Assembly: GCA_041488395.1 (NCBI GenBank)
Contig: JBGPPE010000050.1
Span: 1 to 17,855, forward strand
Length of the DNA stretch: 17,855 nt
DNA from: 39-52-133 sp041488395
Lineage (GTDB): Bacteria > Pseudomonadota > Gammaproteobacteria > Burkholderiales > Gallionellaceae
Reading direction: 5' to 3'
Shown here piece by piece: positions 7,534 through 14,920 of this stretch; within the stretch, counting starts at the first letter, position 1; every line of letters starts with the position of its first letter. The notes under the pieces are model-generated. The model made no database searches. It was not told the origin of the DNA and saw nothing but the letters and a program-made list of their open reading frames with translations. Both the position numbers and the translations under genes were made by a program.

Positions 7534-8553
7534 ATGCTCAATGACCGCGCACAAATCCTGCTGAAAACCCTGGTCGACCGTTACATCAGCGATGGCCAAC
7601 CGGTAGGTTCGCGCGCGCTGCAGCAATTTTCCGGGCTGGAGGTGAGCCCGGCCACCATCCGCAACGTCATGGCCGACCTGGAAGAAATGGGGCTGGTACG
7701 CAGCCCGCACACTTCTGCCGGGCGCGTGCCCACCGCGCTGGGTTACCGCCTGTTCATCGACACGCTGATGGTAGTGCAGCCGCTGGACAATGCACGCGTG
7801 CTGCAGCTGGAAAACCAGCTGCAGCCGGACAACCCCTCGCGCTTGGTCACCCAGGCTTCCAGCCTGCTCTCCGAGCTCACCCATTACGCCGGCGTGGTCG
7901 CCACGCCCAAACGCGCGGCCATCACAGTGCGCCAGATCGAGTTCCTGCGCCTGTCCGACAAGCGCGTGCTGCTGATTATCGTGATGCCGGACGGCGAAGT
8001 GGAAAACCGCGTGCTGCTGACGCACAAGGACTACACCCAGTCGCAGCTGACCGAGGCGGGCAATTTCCTGAGCCAGCATTATGCCGATTGCGCCTTTGGC
8101 GACATTCGCCAGCGCATGCAATCCGAACTGCACCAGCTGCAGCATGAATTGTCCGCATTAATGAGTGCCGCGATGGCAGCGAGCGATGCAGCGATCGCGC
8201 GCAAGCACGAAGATTATGTCATCAGCGGCGAACGCAACCTGCTGCACAGCAATGACCTGGCTTCCAATATGGATCAGCTGCGCGGCCTGTTCAACGTGTT
8301 CGAGCAGAAAACCGAATTGCTGCAACTGCTCGATGCAGGCGGGCGCGCACCAGGCGTGCATATTTTTGTCGGCAACGAATCGGGGCTGGCCGGGCTGAAT
8401 GAATGCAGCGTGGTCAGCGCCCCCTATGCCGCCGACGGCCAGATTATCGGCACGCTGGCAGTAGTCGGCCCCAAGCGCATGAATTACGAAAAAGTAGTAC
8501 CCATCGTGGACATCACGGCCAAGCTGCTCAGCAATGCGCTGTCGCAATATTAG
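7534..8553 (+). CDS. hrcA: Heat-inducible transcription repressor HrcA
   Basis: A 339-residue repressor that binds CIRCE operators of groE/dnaK-type heat-shock genes. The N-terminal winged-helix region is clear (VSPATIRNVMADLEEMGL, about 38-54, then TSAGRVPTALGYR), and the C-terminus has the GNESGL and GPKRMNYEKVVPIVDI motifs of the family. The length is normal. It diverges from nadK, as in many Betaproteobacteria. I saw no CIRCE inverted repeat upstream, so autoregulation by that site is not evident here. The dnaK operon is not in the window. Confidence 0.95.
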   Translation: MLNDRAQILLKTLVDRYISDGQPVGSRALQQFSGLEVSPATIRNVMADLEEMGLVRSPHTSAGRVPTALGYRLFIDTLMVVQPLDNARVLQLENQLQPDNPSRLVTQASSLLSELTHYAGVVATPKRAAITVRQIEFLRLSDKRVLLIIVMPDGEVENRVLLTHKDYTQSQLTEAGNFLSQHYADCAFGDIRQRMQSELHQLQHELSALMSAAMAASDAAIARKHEDYVISGERNLLHSNDLASNMDQLRGLFNVFEQKTELLQLLDAGGRAPGVHIFVGNESGLAGLNECSVVSAPYAADGQIIGTLAVVGPKRMNYEKVVPIVDITAKLLSNALSQY

Positions 8554-8578
8554 AAGCATTCACGATTCAGAACCTTAC

Positions 8579-8737
8579 ACCACAGAGGCACAGAGACACA
8601 GAGAAAAGCGGAGAAACAGCCAGTCAATACCCGCCTGTTCGGTCGACTACTGTGTCTCCTGATTGCCAAATACATATCCGTCGCCCGGTTCGAAAAATAT
8701 TATTTGGTTTTTCTCTGTGTCTCTGTGTCTCTGTGGT
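8579..8737. repeat. ACAGAG inverted-repeat element, 8-base format
   Basis: The arms of 29 bases at 8579-8607 and 8709-8737 are inverted copies that differ at one position. Each has three ACAGAG words at an 8-base period ending in an A-run. They enclose about 100 bases of unrelated sequence. The element occupies most of the 201-base gap between the hrcA stop and the hemH start, and its right arm ends 8 bases before the hemH ribosome site. It could form a long hairpin, acting as a terminator for hrcA or as a structure before hemH. Reading frames through it are spurious. Confidence 0.88.
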
Positions 8738-8754
8738 AGCTTTCCAGGAATTTT

Positions 8755-9846
8755 ATGAGCTACGCACACGAACCCACCTACGCCCACGGCACCCCGGAAA
8801 AAACTGCCGTGTTGCTGGTCAATCTCGGCACGCCGGACGCGCCCACCGCACGGGCGGTCAAACCCTATCTGCGCGAATTCCTGAGCGACCCGCGCGTGGT
8901 GGAAATACCGCGGGCGCTGTGGTGGCTGATCCTCAACGGCATCATCCTCAACCTGCGCCCGAAAAAATCGGCCGCCAAATATGCCAGCATCTGGACCGCC
9001 GAAGGCTCGCCGCTGAAGGTGCATACCCAGCGCCAGGTTGCTTTGCTGCGGGATTATCTCGGTGAAAAAACCAAGGATGGTTCAGTGGTGGTGGATTACG
9101 CCATGCGTTATGGCAATCCTTCCATTGCCGCGGTGCTGGCACGGCTCAAGGCGCAGAACTGCCAGCGCATTCTGCTCGTCCCGCTCTACCCGCAATATGC
9201 CGCCAGCGCGACCGCCACCGTGTGCGACGCCGTGTTCAGCGCCTTGCAGCACACGCGCAACATGCCTGCGCTGCGCACCATCAGGCACTTTCACGACCAC
9301 ACCGGTTACATCAAGGCAACAGCTCAGAACATTCGCGACTACTGGACGCTGCATGGCCGCCCGGACAAGCTGGTGATGAGCTTTCACGGCGTGCCGCGCT
9401 ACACCCTGGACAAGGGCGACCCCTACCACTGCGAGTGCCTGAAAAGCGGCCGCCTGATCGCGGCAGAGCTGGGGCTGAGCCAGGAGCAATACGTCATCAG
9501 CTTCCAGTCGCGCTTTGGCAAGGCCGAGTGGCTCCAGCCCTATACCGCCGCCACGCTGAAGGAGCTGGGCAAGCTCAAGACCGGACGGGTGGATGTGGTC
9601 TGCCCCGGCTTTGTCTCTGATTGCCTGGAGACTCTGGAGGAAATCGCGCAGGAAGGGAAAGAGGATTTCCGGCATGCCGGTGGTGGCGAATATCATTACA
9701 TCCCCTGCCTGAATGAGCACCAGGACTGGATACAGGCACTGGCCGAGCTGGTGCAGGAAAACCTGCACGGCTGGCTGGAACAGCCGGATTTGGCACAGCT
9801 GGAACAGAGCCGTTTGCGCGCGCTGGCCACCGGGGCTCAGGCATAA
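8755..9846 (+). CDS. hemH: Ferrochelatase
   Basis: A 363-residue enzyme that inserts ferrous iron into protoporphyrin IX, the last step of protohaem synthesis. NLGTPDAP is at 23-30, the catalytic-histidine segment SFHGVP at 209-214, FQSRFG at 250-255 and the glutamate-rich CPGFVSDCLETLEE at 283-296. It starts with ATG after AGGAA at a 4-base spacing. The ribosome site directly follows the inverted-repeat element, so hemH probably has its own promoter or depends on read-through from hrcA. A haem demand fits the cytochrome gene further along. Confidence 0.97.
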   Translation: MSYAHEPTYAHGTPEKTAVLLVNLGTPDAPTARAVKPYLREFLSDPRVVEIPRALWWLILNGIILNLRPKKSAAKYASIWTAEGSPLKVHTQRQVALLRDYLGEKTKDGSVVVDYAMRYGNPSIAAVLARLKAQNCQRILLVPLYPQYAASATATVCDAVFSALQHTRNMPALRTIRHFHDHTGYIKATAQNIRDYWTLHGRPDKLVMSFHGVPRYTLDKGDPYHCECLKSGRLIAAELGLSQEQYVISFQSRFGKAEWLQPYTAATLKELGKLKTGRVDVVCPGFVSDCLETLEEIAQEGKEDFRHAGGGEYHYIPCLNEHQDWIQALAELVQENLHGWLEQPDLAQLEQSRLRALATGAQA

Positions 9847-9986
9847 GACGAAGCAGCAGAGCAGCCCTGAGCATATTGTGGGTACTCCCGGCACATTCAC
9901 CGCGGCAACGATGGTGTGATTTAGAATTGGCACTGCTAATGAACAATCTGTTTTCCGTTGCACAACCAACAAGAAAAGGAGGTTCC

Positions 9987-10805
9987 ATGATGCTGCGAAA
10001 TATCCTCAAATCCCTGCTGCTTGCCTTGCTGCTCGCCACCCCGCTCGCTGCACTGGCCAACGGCACAGAACTCACCTGGTACGGCCATGCCGCCTTCAAG
10101 ATCACCACCCCTTCCGGCAAGGTGCTGCTGATCGACCCGTGGATCACCAACCCCGCCAACAAGAATGGCAAGGAAGACCTGGCCAAACTCGACAAGGCCG
10201 ATCTGATCCTGATCACCCATGGTCATTTCGATCACGTCGGTGACAGTGTGGAGATTGCCAAAAAGACCGGCGCGAAACTGGTGGCCACTTTTGATCTGGG
10301 CTCGGCCCTGGCGCAGTATGGCGGTTTCCCTGCGGCACAGATGGGCTACGACACCATGGGCAATTTCGGCGGCGAGCTCACCTTGCTCGACGGCGAAGTG
10401 AAGGTCGCCTTCATCCCTGCGATACACAGCTCCAGCGTGACCGAGCCGGAAGGCACCAAGCACATTCATGACGGCGGCAACCCCGGCGGCTTCCTGATCA
10501 CCATCAAGAACGGCCCCGCCATCTACCATACCGGTGATACCGACGTCTTCAGCGACATGGCCCTGATCAAGCAATTCCACAAGGTCAACGTGATGCTGAC
10601 AGCGATCGGCGGCCACTTCACCATGGGGCCGCAACGTGCTGCCGAGGCCGTCAAACTGGTCAACCCGGACATGGTCATTCCGATGCATTTCGGTACCTTC
10701 CCGATACTGGATGGCACGCCGCAGGCACTGGAACAGGCCTTAAAGGCCGAGCATTCGCGCGCCAAGGTAAAAACACTCAGTGCAGGCGAAACGATCAAGC
10801 TCTGA
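9987..10805 (+). CDS. Exported metallo-beta-lactamase-fold hydrolase (UPF0173/UlaG-like)
   Basis: A 272-residue protein with a signal peptide (two basic residues, a leucine-rich core, cleavage expected after ALA near residue 25). The metal-binding motif HGHFDH is at 78-83, with His147, Asp184 (HTGDTD) and His234 (PMHFGTFP) as the other likely ligands. This matches the UPF0173 metal-dependent hydrolase group; the substrate is unknown. Most relatives I recall are cytoplasmic, so export is notable. A very strong AAGGAGG (9976-9982) precedes two adjacent ATGs at 9987 and 9990; the second has slightly better spacing, one residue shorter. The frame is open further upstream, but no other start has a ribosome site. 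A terminator follows, shared with the convergent DUF4139 gene. Confidence 0.88.
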   Translation: MMLRNILKSLLLALLLATPLAALANGTELTWYGHAAFKITTPSGKVLLIDPWITNPANKNGKEDLAKLDKADLILITHGHFDHVGDSVEIAKKTGAKLVATFDLGSALAQYGGFPAAQMGYDTMGNFGGELTLLDGEVKVAFIPAIHSSSVTEPEGTKHIHDGGNPGGFLITIKNGPAIYHTGDTDVFSDMALIKQFHKVNVMLTAIGGHFTMGPQRAAEAVKLVNPDMVIPMHFGTFPILDGTPQALEQALKAEHSRAKVKTLSAGETIKL

Positions 10806-10865
10806 CAGCATCATTCCGGCAATCAAGAAAAGAGAGGTCGTGCCTGGGCACGACCTCTCTTTTCT
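10782..10865. repeat. Duplicated segment, copy A (hydrolase 3' end plus hairpin)
   Basis: The last codons of the hydrolase gene, its stop and the hairpin resemble 12486-12563. Bases 10782-10806 match 12486-12510 at 20 of 25 positions, mostly transitions elsewhere. The next nine bases (GCATCATTC) are identical after a one-base gap, and a hairpin with different but still complementary arms follows in both. Confidence 0.6.
10827..10865. terminator. Bidirectional hairpin terminator between convergent genes
   Basis: A perfect 17-base-pair stem (10827-10843 with 10848-10864, loop CTGG) with an A-rich left foot and T-rich right foot lies between the stops of the hydrolase (10805) and the DUF4139 gene (10899), and would serve both strands. 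A diverged version of this hairpin with the same flank is at 12527-12560. Confidence 0.85.
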
Positions 10866-10898
10866 CTGGTAGCGTTCATCCCGCTACGACTGCTGCTG

Positions 10899-12344
10899 TC
10901 AGTACTTCACCTGCACCCGGTAAGTCAGCGTAGTTTTGCCTTCAGCCGGAATATCAATTTTCCAGACCGCTGTGTGGCTGCTTGCCTTGGTGCTGCGGTG
11001 GCTTTCATTCAACATTTTCCAGTCACCGGGAATCGGCTCCTGTACGGTGACAGTGACGGCTTCCTTCCTGGCATTTTTCAGCACGATTTCATAAGCGCTC
11101 TCGAATAGCCGGTTTCCTTTGGCCGGGTTGGGCAGTTTTTCGAAAGCCGTTTGTTTTTTGTCTGCAGTGACATCAAAAGATTCACCCAGCTTCAGGCGCA
11201 CTTTCTCATTTCTGGGCGTATGGTCGATCTGGTCTTCGCCCACGAATTGCGCATTGCCTGTGCTGTCCTTTTTGTACACCCGGATAATGCCTTTGGGTAG
11301 CGGCATGCCCAGTTTGGCCGACTCCTTGTTCTCGAACTCGACGAAGACGCCCACTTTCATTTTCTGCCCCAGCTCGCCGTAACTGCTCCAGTAGTAGTAA
11401 TCGTTACCACGCAGCAGCAGCTCCTTGCGCGCTGGAATGCCGCTGGCAGACAACAGGGCGACCTGCTTGGTCTGGTTTTCGGCGATGGTGGTGGGACGAT
11501 CCAGCGTATAGAGGTGGTATTCCAGCAGGGATTCTTCGGCCATGGGCGCAGCTGCTTCTGCCAGCCTGTCTGCCATCATCCCGACCTTTTTCTCCCGCGC
11601 CAGCGCGTACTCCTGCACCCGGTTCACATCCCCCGCCACCAGTTGCAATTTGGCGTTGTTGTAGCTAGTGCCGCTGGTGTTGGTCAGGGTGACCCAGCCG
11701 GACAGGTTGATGGCATTTTCCTTTGCGTTAAGCTCGGCCACATAATCGGCCTTCCACCCCAGGCCGCCGGTCAAATAGCTGAGCTCCAGCGTTTGTTCGG
11801 CAGCACCCGCGTTATTGAGCCTGGTAACGAGCGTAGGCCGGTCACGCAGATTGGCCGGCACATCGTCGTACACAATGCGGCCGGGGATGCCGGTTTCGAT
11901 ACGATTACCCATCCTCATCACCACGCCATTGTTGGCGGACAAGACAGTGGCCTGCTCTACGGTTTCTGCGCCAGTGGTTGGATGCGTTTTGATCACGCTG
12001 ACGTTTTTGCCGATATATTTCTCAAGCAGCTTTCCCGGTGTCAGCAGGTCGAAATCAAAGTTCTGCTCCAGTACGGCAATGCTGCCCGCATCGCTCAAGC
12101 TGTTGAGCAGTGCAGTTTCCGGCCTGATTTGCGCGCTGACATCGCGCAGCGCAAGCTGATTCAAGCCGCTTTTGAGTTTGATCTTGCGCTGATCCCTGAC
12201 CAGTGCCAGGTCGCCGTTATAAATGGTCACGGCAACAGTTTGCTGGTCTTGCAAGGTGCTGCGAATTTCGTCCGGCTCTGCGGCGACGGCGATTGATACC
12301 CAAGCGGACAAGGCAGCCATGACGGCAATACGATTCCTGGTCAT
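10899..12344 (-). CDS. Exported DUF4139 domain protein
   Basis: A 481-residue protein with an N-terminal signal peptide (cleavage expected near residue 21, after AVA). The remainder reads as the beta-rich DUF4139 domain, with LSYLTGGLGWKADYVAEL, the GWVTLTNTSGTSYNNAKLQLVAGD segment and C-terminal TVTVQEPIPGDWKM. The family is typically periplasmic or outer-membrane-associated in Gram-negatives and has no assigned activity. The start is supported by GGGGAG (12352-12357) seven bases before the ATG. It runs convergently into the hydrolase and stands alone on its transcript, between two hairpins. Confidence 0.85.
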   Translation of the reverse strand: MTRNRIAVMAALSAWVSIAVAAEPDEIRSTLQDQQTVAVTIYNGDLALVRDQRKIKLKSGLNQLALRDVSAQIRPETALLNSLSDAGSIAVLEQNFDFDLLTPGKLLEKYIGKNVSVIKTHPTTGAETVEQATVLSANNGVVMRMGNRIETGIPGRIVYDDVPANLRDRPTLVTRLNNAGAAEQTLELSYLTGGLGWKADYVAELNAKENAINLSGWVTLTNTSGTSYNNAKLQLVAGDVNRVQEYALAREKKVGMMADRLAEAAAPMAEESLLEYHLYTLDRPTTIAENQTKQVALLSASGIPARKELLLRGNDYYYWSSYGELGQKMKVGVFVEFENKESAKLGMPLPKGIIRVYKKDSTGNAQFVGEDQIDHTPRNEKVRLKLGESFDVTADKKQTAFEKLPNPAKGNRLFESAYEIVLKNARKEAVTVTVQEPIPGDWKMLNESHRSTKASSHTAVWKIDIPAEGKTTLTYRVQVKY

Positions 12345-12487
12345 TGCAGAACTCCCCGTTATCTAAACGAAAAACAATCGGCGCAAGCTAACATTGGCTA
12401 CTCAAATTCACAATAGAAAAGCTGGCATCAAGGCAATTATTGGACGGCATGCGACGCGCGCGTTATCAAGCGGGAGAGCACCTCCGC

Positions 12488-12502
12488 AAGTGCAACAATC
12501 AG
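12488..12502. repeat. Left flanking direct repeat of the transposase
   Basis: AAGTGCAACAATCAG here recurs at 13590-13605 as AAGTGCAACAAATCAG (one extra A). The two copies lie on either side of the transposase gene and its terminator, about 1.1 kb apart. Confidence 0.5.
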
Positions 12503-12526
12503 GCTCTGACGCATCATTCAGACAAA

Positions 12527-12560
12527 AAAAAGAGGTAGTGCAGGCACTACCTCCTTCTTT
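12527..12560 (-). terminator. Hairpin terminator of the transposase gene
   Basis: GAGGTAGTG pairs with CACTACCTC around a CAGG loop (stem 12532-12540 with 12545-12553). On the minus strand it is followed by eight T, the form of an intrinsic terminator for the transposase that stops at 12594. The GTAG word in the stem recalls the foot of REP elements. Confidence 0.7.
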
Positions 12561-12593
12561 GCTCACCCGCAAAACCTGATGTCGCAAGGCCAT

Positions 12594-13454
12594 TCACGCT
12601 GCCTGCTCAATCCTTTTAATAATCTTGCTTACCGTCGAGAAGTGTATCTGCGCCGCATTGGCGATATCTGCCATGGTGTAGGCGTATTCCTGATAGGCCT
12701 GTCTGATAGCCTCATCGCGCAAGGTTTTGTCTGCCCTGATTTTGGCCGTAAACATCGATTTAAGATTTGGGCGTTTCAGCAAATTCCTGGCGCGCGGCAA
12801 TGTGTTGAGGTTTGTTTCACCGCTCAGCAGTGCCTTCATCTTTTTGCAGAAAGCGGCACTACCCAGCAATACTTGCGCTTTTACCTTGTGCAATGGCGAA
12901 GGCAGGTCCTTCCCGGCCGCGACAAACTCCGCATATCTACGCTGCGCTGCCTTGCCGCTGCGGCCAAACTGGCTTAACAGCCATGTTGTGTTCAACCACG
13001 GCGGTACGGCCAGCGCTCCCGCAGTGGCCGGATAACTGCTCCAGCGGTAGCGTTCAATATTTTTAACCGCCTTGAGTCGCAGGGGATTCAGCACCACATA
13101 GCGGCACAGCTCCAGCAGATAGCTGCTGCGCTCGACCAGGATGGCCTTGTAACGCCCCTGGAACAGGTTACCGCCGCAATCATGGCTGCGGTTATAGCGT
13201 TGTGTATACACACCATTCAGCTGGCGCATGCCGCGCGCGAGGTTGCCCTCCGGCGTTTCGATCAGCAAGTGGTAGTGATTGTTCATCAGGCAATAGGCGT
13301 GGCAAATCCAGCCAAAGCGCGCCACGACTTCGCCGAGTACTTCCAGAAACTGGACGCGATCTTCATCATCACGAAACACAACCTCTCCCCCCTCACCTCG
13401 CGTGGTGACGTGGTAGATTGCGCCCGCAAATTCAAGTCGGATAGGTCTGGCCAT
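12594..13454 (-). CDS. REP-associated-type Y1 (HUH) transposase
   Basis: A 286-residue IS200-like Y1 transposase of the RAYT group, which cuts and joins single-stranded DNA. The HUH metal motif is NHYHLLIE (His60, His62). MARPIRLEFAGAIYHVTTRG at the N-terminus, GNLARGMRQLNGVYTQRYNR, GNLFQGRYKAILVE and YLLELCRYVVLNPLR are family signatures; the catalytic tyrosine is probably Tyr112 or Tyr119. The C-terminus adds a helix-turn-helix (about 259-281, MADIANAAQIHFSTVSKIIK), found in longer members. The frame is open 28 codons upstream, but the ATG at 13454 gives the family-standard start. It is intact by eye. It is bordered by a hairpin and by short direct repeats. No partner gene or IS ends are evident. 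Confidence 0.9.
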   Translation of the reverse strand: MARPIRLEFAGAIYHVTTRGEGGEVVFRDDEDRVQFLEVLGEVVARFGWICHAYCLMNNHYHLLIETPEGNLARGMRQLNGVYTQRYNRSHDCGGNLFQGRYKAILVERSSYLLELCRYVVLNPLRLKAVKNIERYRWSSYPATAGALAVPPWLNTTWLLSQFGRSGKAAQRRYAEFVAAGKDLPSPLHKVKAQVLLGSAAFCKKMKALLSGETNLNTLPRARNLLKRPNLKSMFTAKIRADKTLRDEAIRQAYQEYAYTMADIANAAQIHFSTVSKIIKRIEQAA

Positions 13455-13563
13455 GTGAAAACCATAGGCTTCCATCAGCGAGAAGTCAATACGTGCCCCT
13501 GCACCGCAAACCCACATCAACAAAGAGGTTTTTGTCATTTTGCAGGGGTATTGCAGTGGGACA

Positions 13564-13579
13564 ATGCTAAGCGTAGCAT
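13564..13579. repeat. Small hairpin upstream of the transposase
   Basis: ATGCTA pairs with TAGCAT around AGCG. It lies in the 165-base gap between the divergent transposase and the 67-residue gene, 10 bases before the right direct repeat. It may be a transposase recognition hairpin or a chance palindrome. Confidence 0.4.
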
Positions 13580-13589
13580 CATCAAGTCT

Positions 13590-13605
13590 AAGTGCAACAA
13601 ATCAG
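13590..13605. repeat. Right flanking direct repeat of the transposase
   Basis: AAGTGCAACAAATCAG matches 12488-12502 except for one extra A. It immediately precedes the ribosome site of the small gene at 13620. Confidence 0.5.
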
Positions 13606-13607
13606 TC

Positions 13608-13613
13608 AGGAGG
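13608..13613 (+). promoter_or_regulatory. Ribosome binding site of the 67-residue gene
   Basis: A perfect AGGAGG six bases before the ATG at 13620. It supports this short frame as a real gene and fixes its start inside a longer open frame that runs back through the transposase. Confidence 0.75.
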
Positions 13614-13619
13614 CCAGTC

Positions 13620-13823
13620 ATGACTACGCCCATCCATCCGGACATCCCGCCGCAAAAGATTGCCTGCAGTGTTTTTCATGAAGAAGTCCCGTTGAATTTA
13701 GCCAACACCCCGGTGGGTGCGGACTACATCGGACACTACGGTGGCATCGATTGCTATGATGAGTTTGCCACGCTGAACCAGGACGCCGCACCACTGGAAA
13801 GCAAGCTGACCAATCAGAAATAA
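13620..13823 (+). CDS. Small protein of unknown function
   Basis: A 67-residue acidic, proline-containing protein with no signal peptide or membrane segment. It begins MTTPIHPDIPPQKIACSVF and contains HYGGIDCYDEF with two cysteines (Cys17 and another near residue 51). I do not recognise it. The case for a gene is the perfect ribosome site and ordinary composition. The same frame is open upstream to 13182, but that part is antisense to the transposase and is not coding. Its stop overlaps the end of the convergent glycosyltransferase gene by 10 bases. It diverges from the transposase. Confidence 0.65.
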   Translation: MTTPIHPDIPPQKIACSVFHEEVPLNLANTPVGADYIGHYGGIDCYDEFATLNQDAAPLESKLTNQK

Positions 13824-14887
13824 TTGTCCAGCAGGAATTGTGCCGCATCCCCCGCGCCACTGGCATGCGGCCTGGGCGGTAGCGGCTGTGCCCACAGTTT
13901 CTGCAGCAGGACTGACAGATCGCCTTCCTGCAAGGCTGCACGTTCCACTTGCAGACAGACGCCGTTTTCCGCCAGCCACTGCACCAGATAGGGTTCTTCC
14001 GGCCAGTTACGCCGTGTGACATAGAGAACGGGCACACCGGCACAAGCCGCCTCGGCAAAAGTGCCATAACCCGGTTTGGTAAGTGTCGCGTCACACGAGG
14101 CCAGCACATCGCTGAAAGGCATCCCCAGCGTCTCGAACGCCGTCACGTCATCGCGCGTGATCCCCCATGCCTGCGGCACCAGCCAGTGCACTCCGGGCAA
14201 GCGGGGCCAGTGCTCCATGGGCAAGCGAAACTCCATGCCGCCCATCGCCACCAGCACCCACTTTTCTTCCATGCGCAATGCGCCCTGCGCGGCAATGCGT
14301 GCACGCTGTGACTTGCCCCGATGCACAATAGGGTTGATGCTGCGCGCTCTGGCAAAGTCCGGCATCGGCATGGTCGGTTGCACTTTGAGGAAGCAGTCGG
14401 CGCTGTTGTATGCGTCCAGCATCTGCGCATGTATGGCTTTGCTGTCAGCATCCTGCACGCAGTAGTGCTGGTAGATATCCGCCCAGTTCAGGCAGCACAT
14501 GCCAACCGAACGCACACCGGCCTGATGCGCGGCCGCCAGCGACAGATAGGGAACATTGGCCAGCAGCAAATCCGGCCCGAGATCACGCATGATTTGCGCT
14601 TCGCGGGCGACTTTGCGTGGCCAGTCAGCATGAAACTGGCGGTAGGCAGCGTCGCTCTCCGCCACCTGCACATCCACGGCGCTAACCATGCGCATGCCAA
14701 AATCCAAGGCCACGGGGTAATGCTGAAAATCACCTTGAATTCTTTGCTGCAGCAGGGCAAGCGGTGCGGCGCTGCGCACCGTGATGCGCAGCTCGGGCAG
14801 GCGCTGCTTCAGCTCATTGAGCAGCGGCGCGGTCTGGGCAACATGGCCATAACCGTGAGCGGAAATATCGACAAGCAGATGCGGCAT
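13814..14887 (-). CDS. MurG-like glycosyltransferase (GT-B fold)
   Basis: A 357-residue protein with two Rossmann-like halves. The N-terminus has SAHGYGH (9-15), the glycine loop where GT28-type enzymes meet their acceptor. The C-terminal half has TKPGYGTFAEAACAGVPVLY (starting at about 270), the donor-nucleotide region of MurG-like enzymes, followed by an acidic EEPY segment. It is too diverged from MurG for that role. Donor and acceptor are unknown, and the HGxGH group also includes kinase-linked proteins. No signal peptide or clear transmembrane helix is seen. The gene starts 33 bases after the orn stop and is probably co-transcribed with it. The ribosome site is weak. Confidence 0.75.
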   Translation of the reverse strand: MPHLLVDISAHGYGHVAQTAPLLNELKQRLPELRITVRSAAPLALLQQRIQGDFQHYPVALDFGMRMVSAVDVQVAESDAAYRQFHADWPRKVAREAQIMRDLGPDLLLANVPYLSLAAAHQAGVRSVGMCCLNWADIYQHYCVQDADSKAIHAQMLDAYNSADCFLKVQPTMPMPDFARARSINPIVHRGKSQRARIAAQGALRMEEKWVLVAMGGMEFRLPMEHWPRLPGVHWLVPQAWGITRDDVTAFETLGMPFSDVLASCDATLTKPGYGTFAEAACAGVPVLYVTRRNWPEEPYLVQWLAENGVCLQVERAALQEGDLSVLLQKLWAQPLPPRPHASGAGDAAQFLLDNYF

Positions 14888-14920
14888 GCCTGGTGCAAAA
14901 GTGCGGGTTATCAGCCGGCG

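Larger units (their letters stand above)
12486..12563. repeat. Duplicated segment, copy B (degenerate flank plus hairpin)
   Basis: This stretch of the 249-base gap between the DUF4139 start and the transposase stop resembles the 3' end of the hydrolase gene at 10782-10865. In the matching frame the hydrolase ends GETIKL-stop and this copy SATIRL-stop. A hairpin follows in both. It may be a gene remnant or a small mobilised unit. No functional gene is seen in the gap. Confidence 0.55.

Noticed and set aside
8403..9065. Plus-strand frame across the hrcA-hemH gap
   Set aside because: It overlaps both genes in another frame, and its middle is the ACAGAG repeat, which commonly produces false low-complexity peptides.
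9920..9945. Sigma-54 promoter before the hydrolase (TTGGCAC)
   Set aside because: The -24-like word is present, but no TTGC element follows at the required spacing.
12394..12579. 61-codon plus-strand frame between the DUF4139 and transposase genes
   Set aside because: No ribosome site, and it runs through the hairpin and duplicated segment; not a credible gene.
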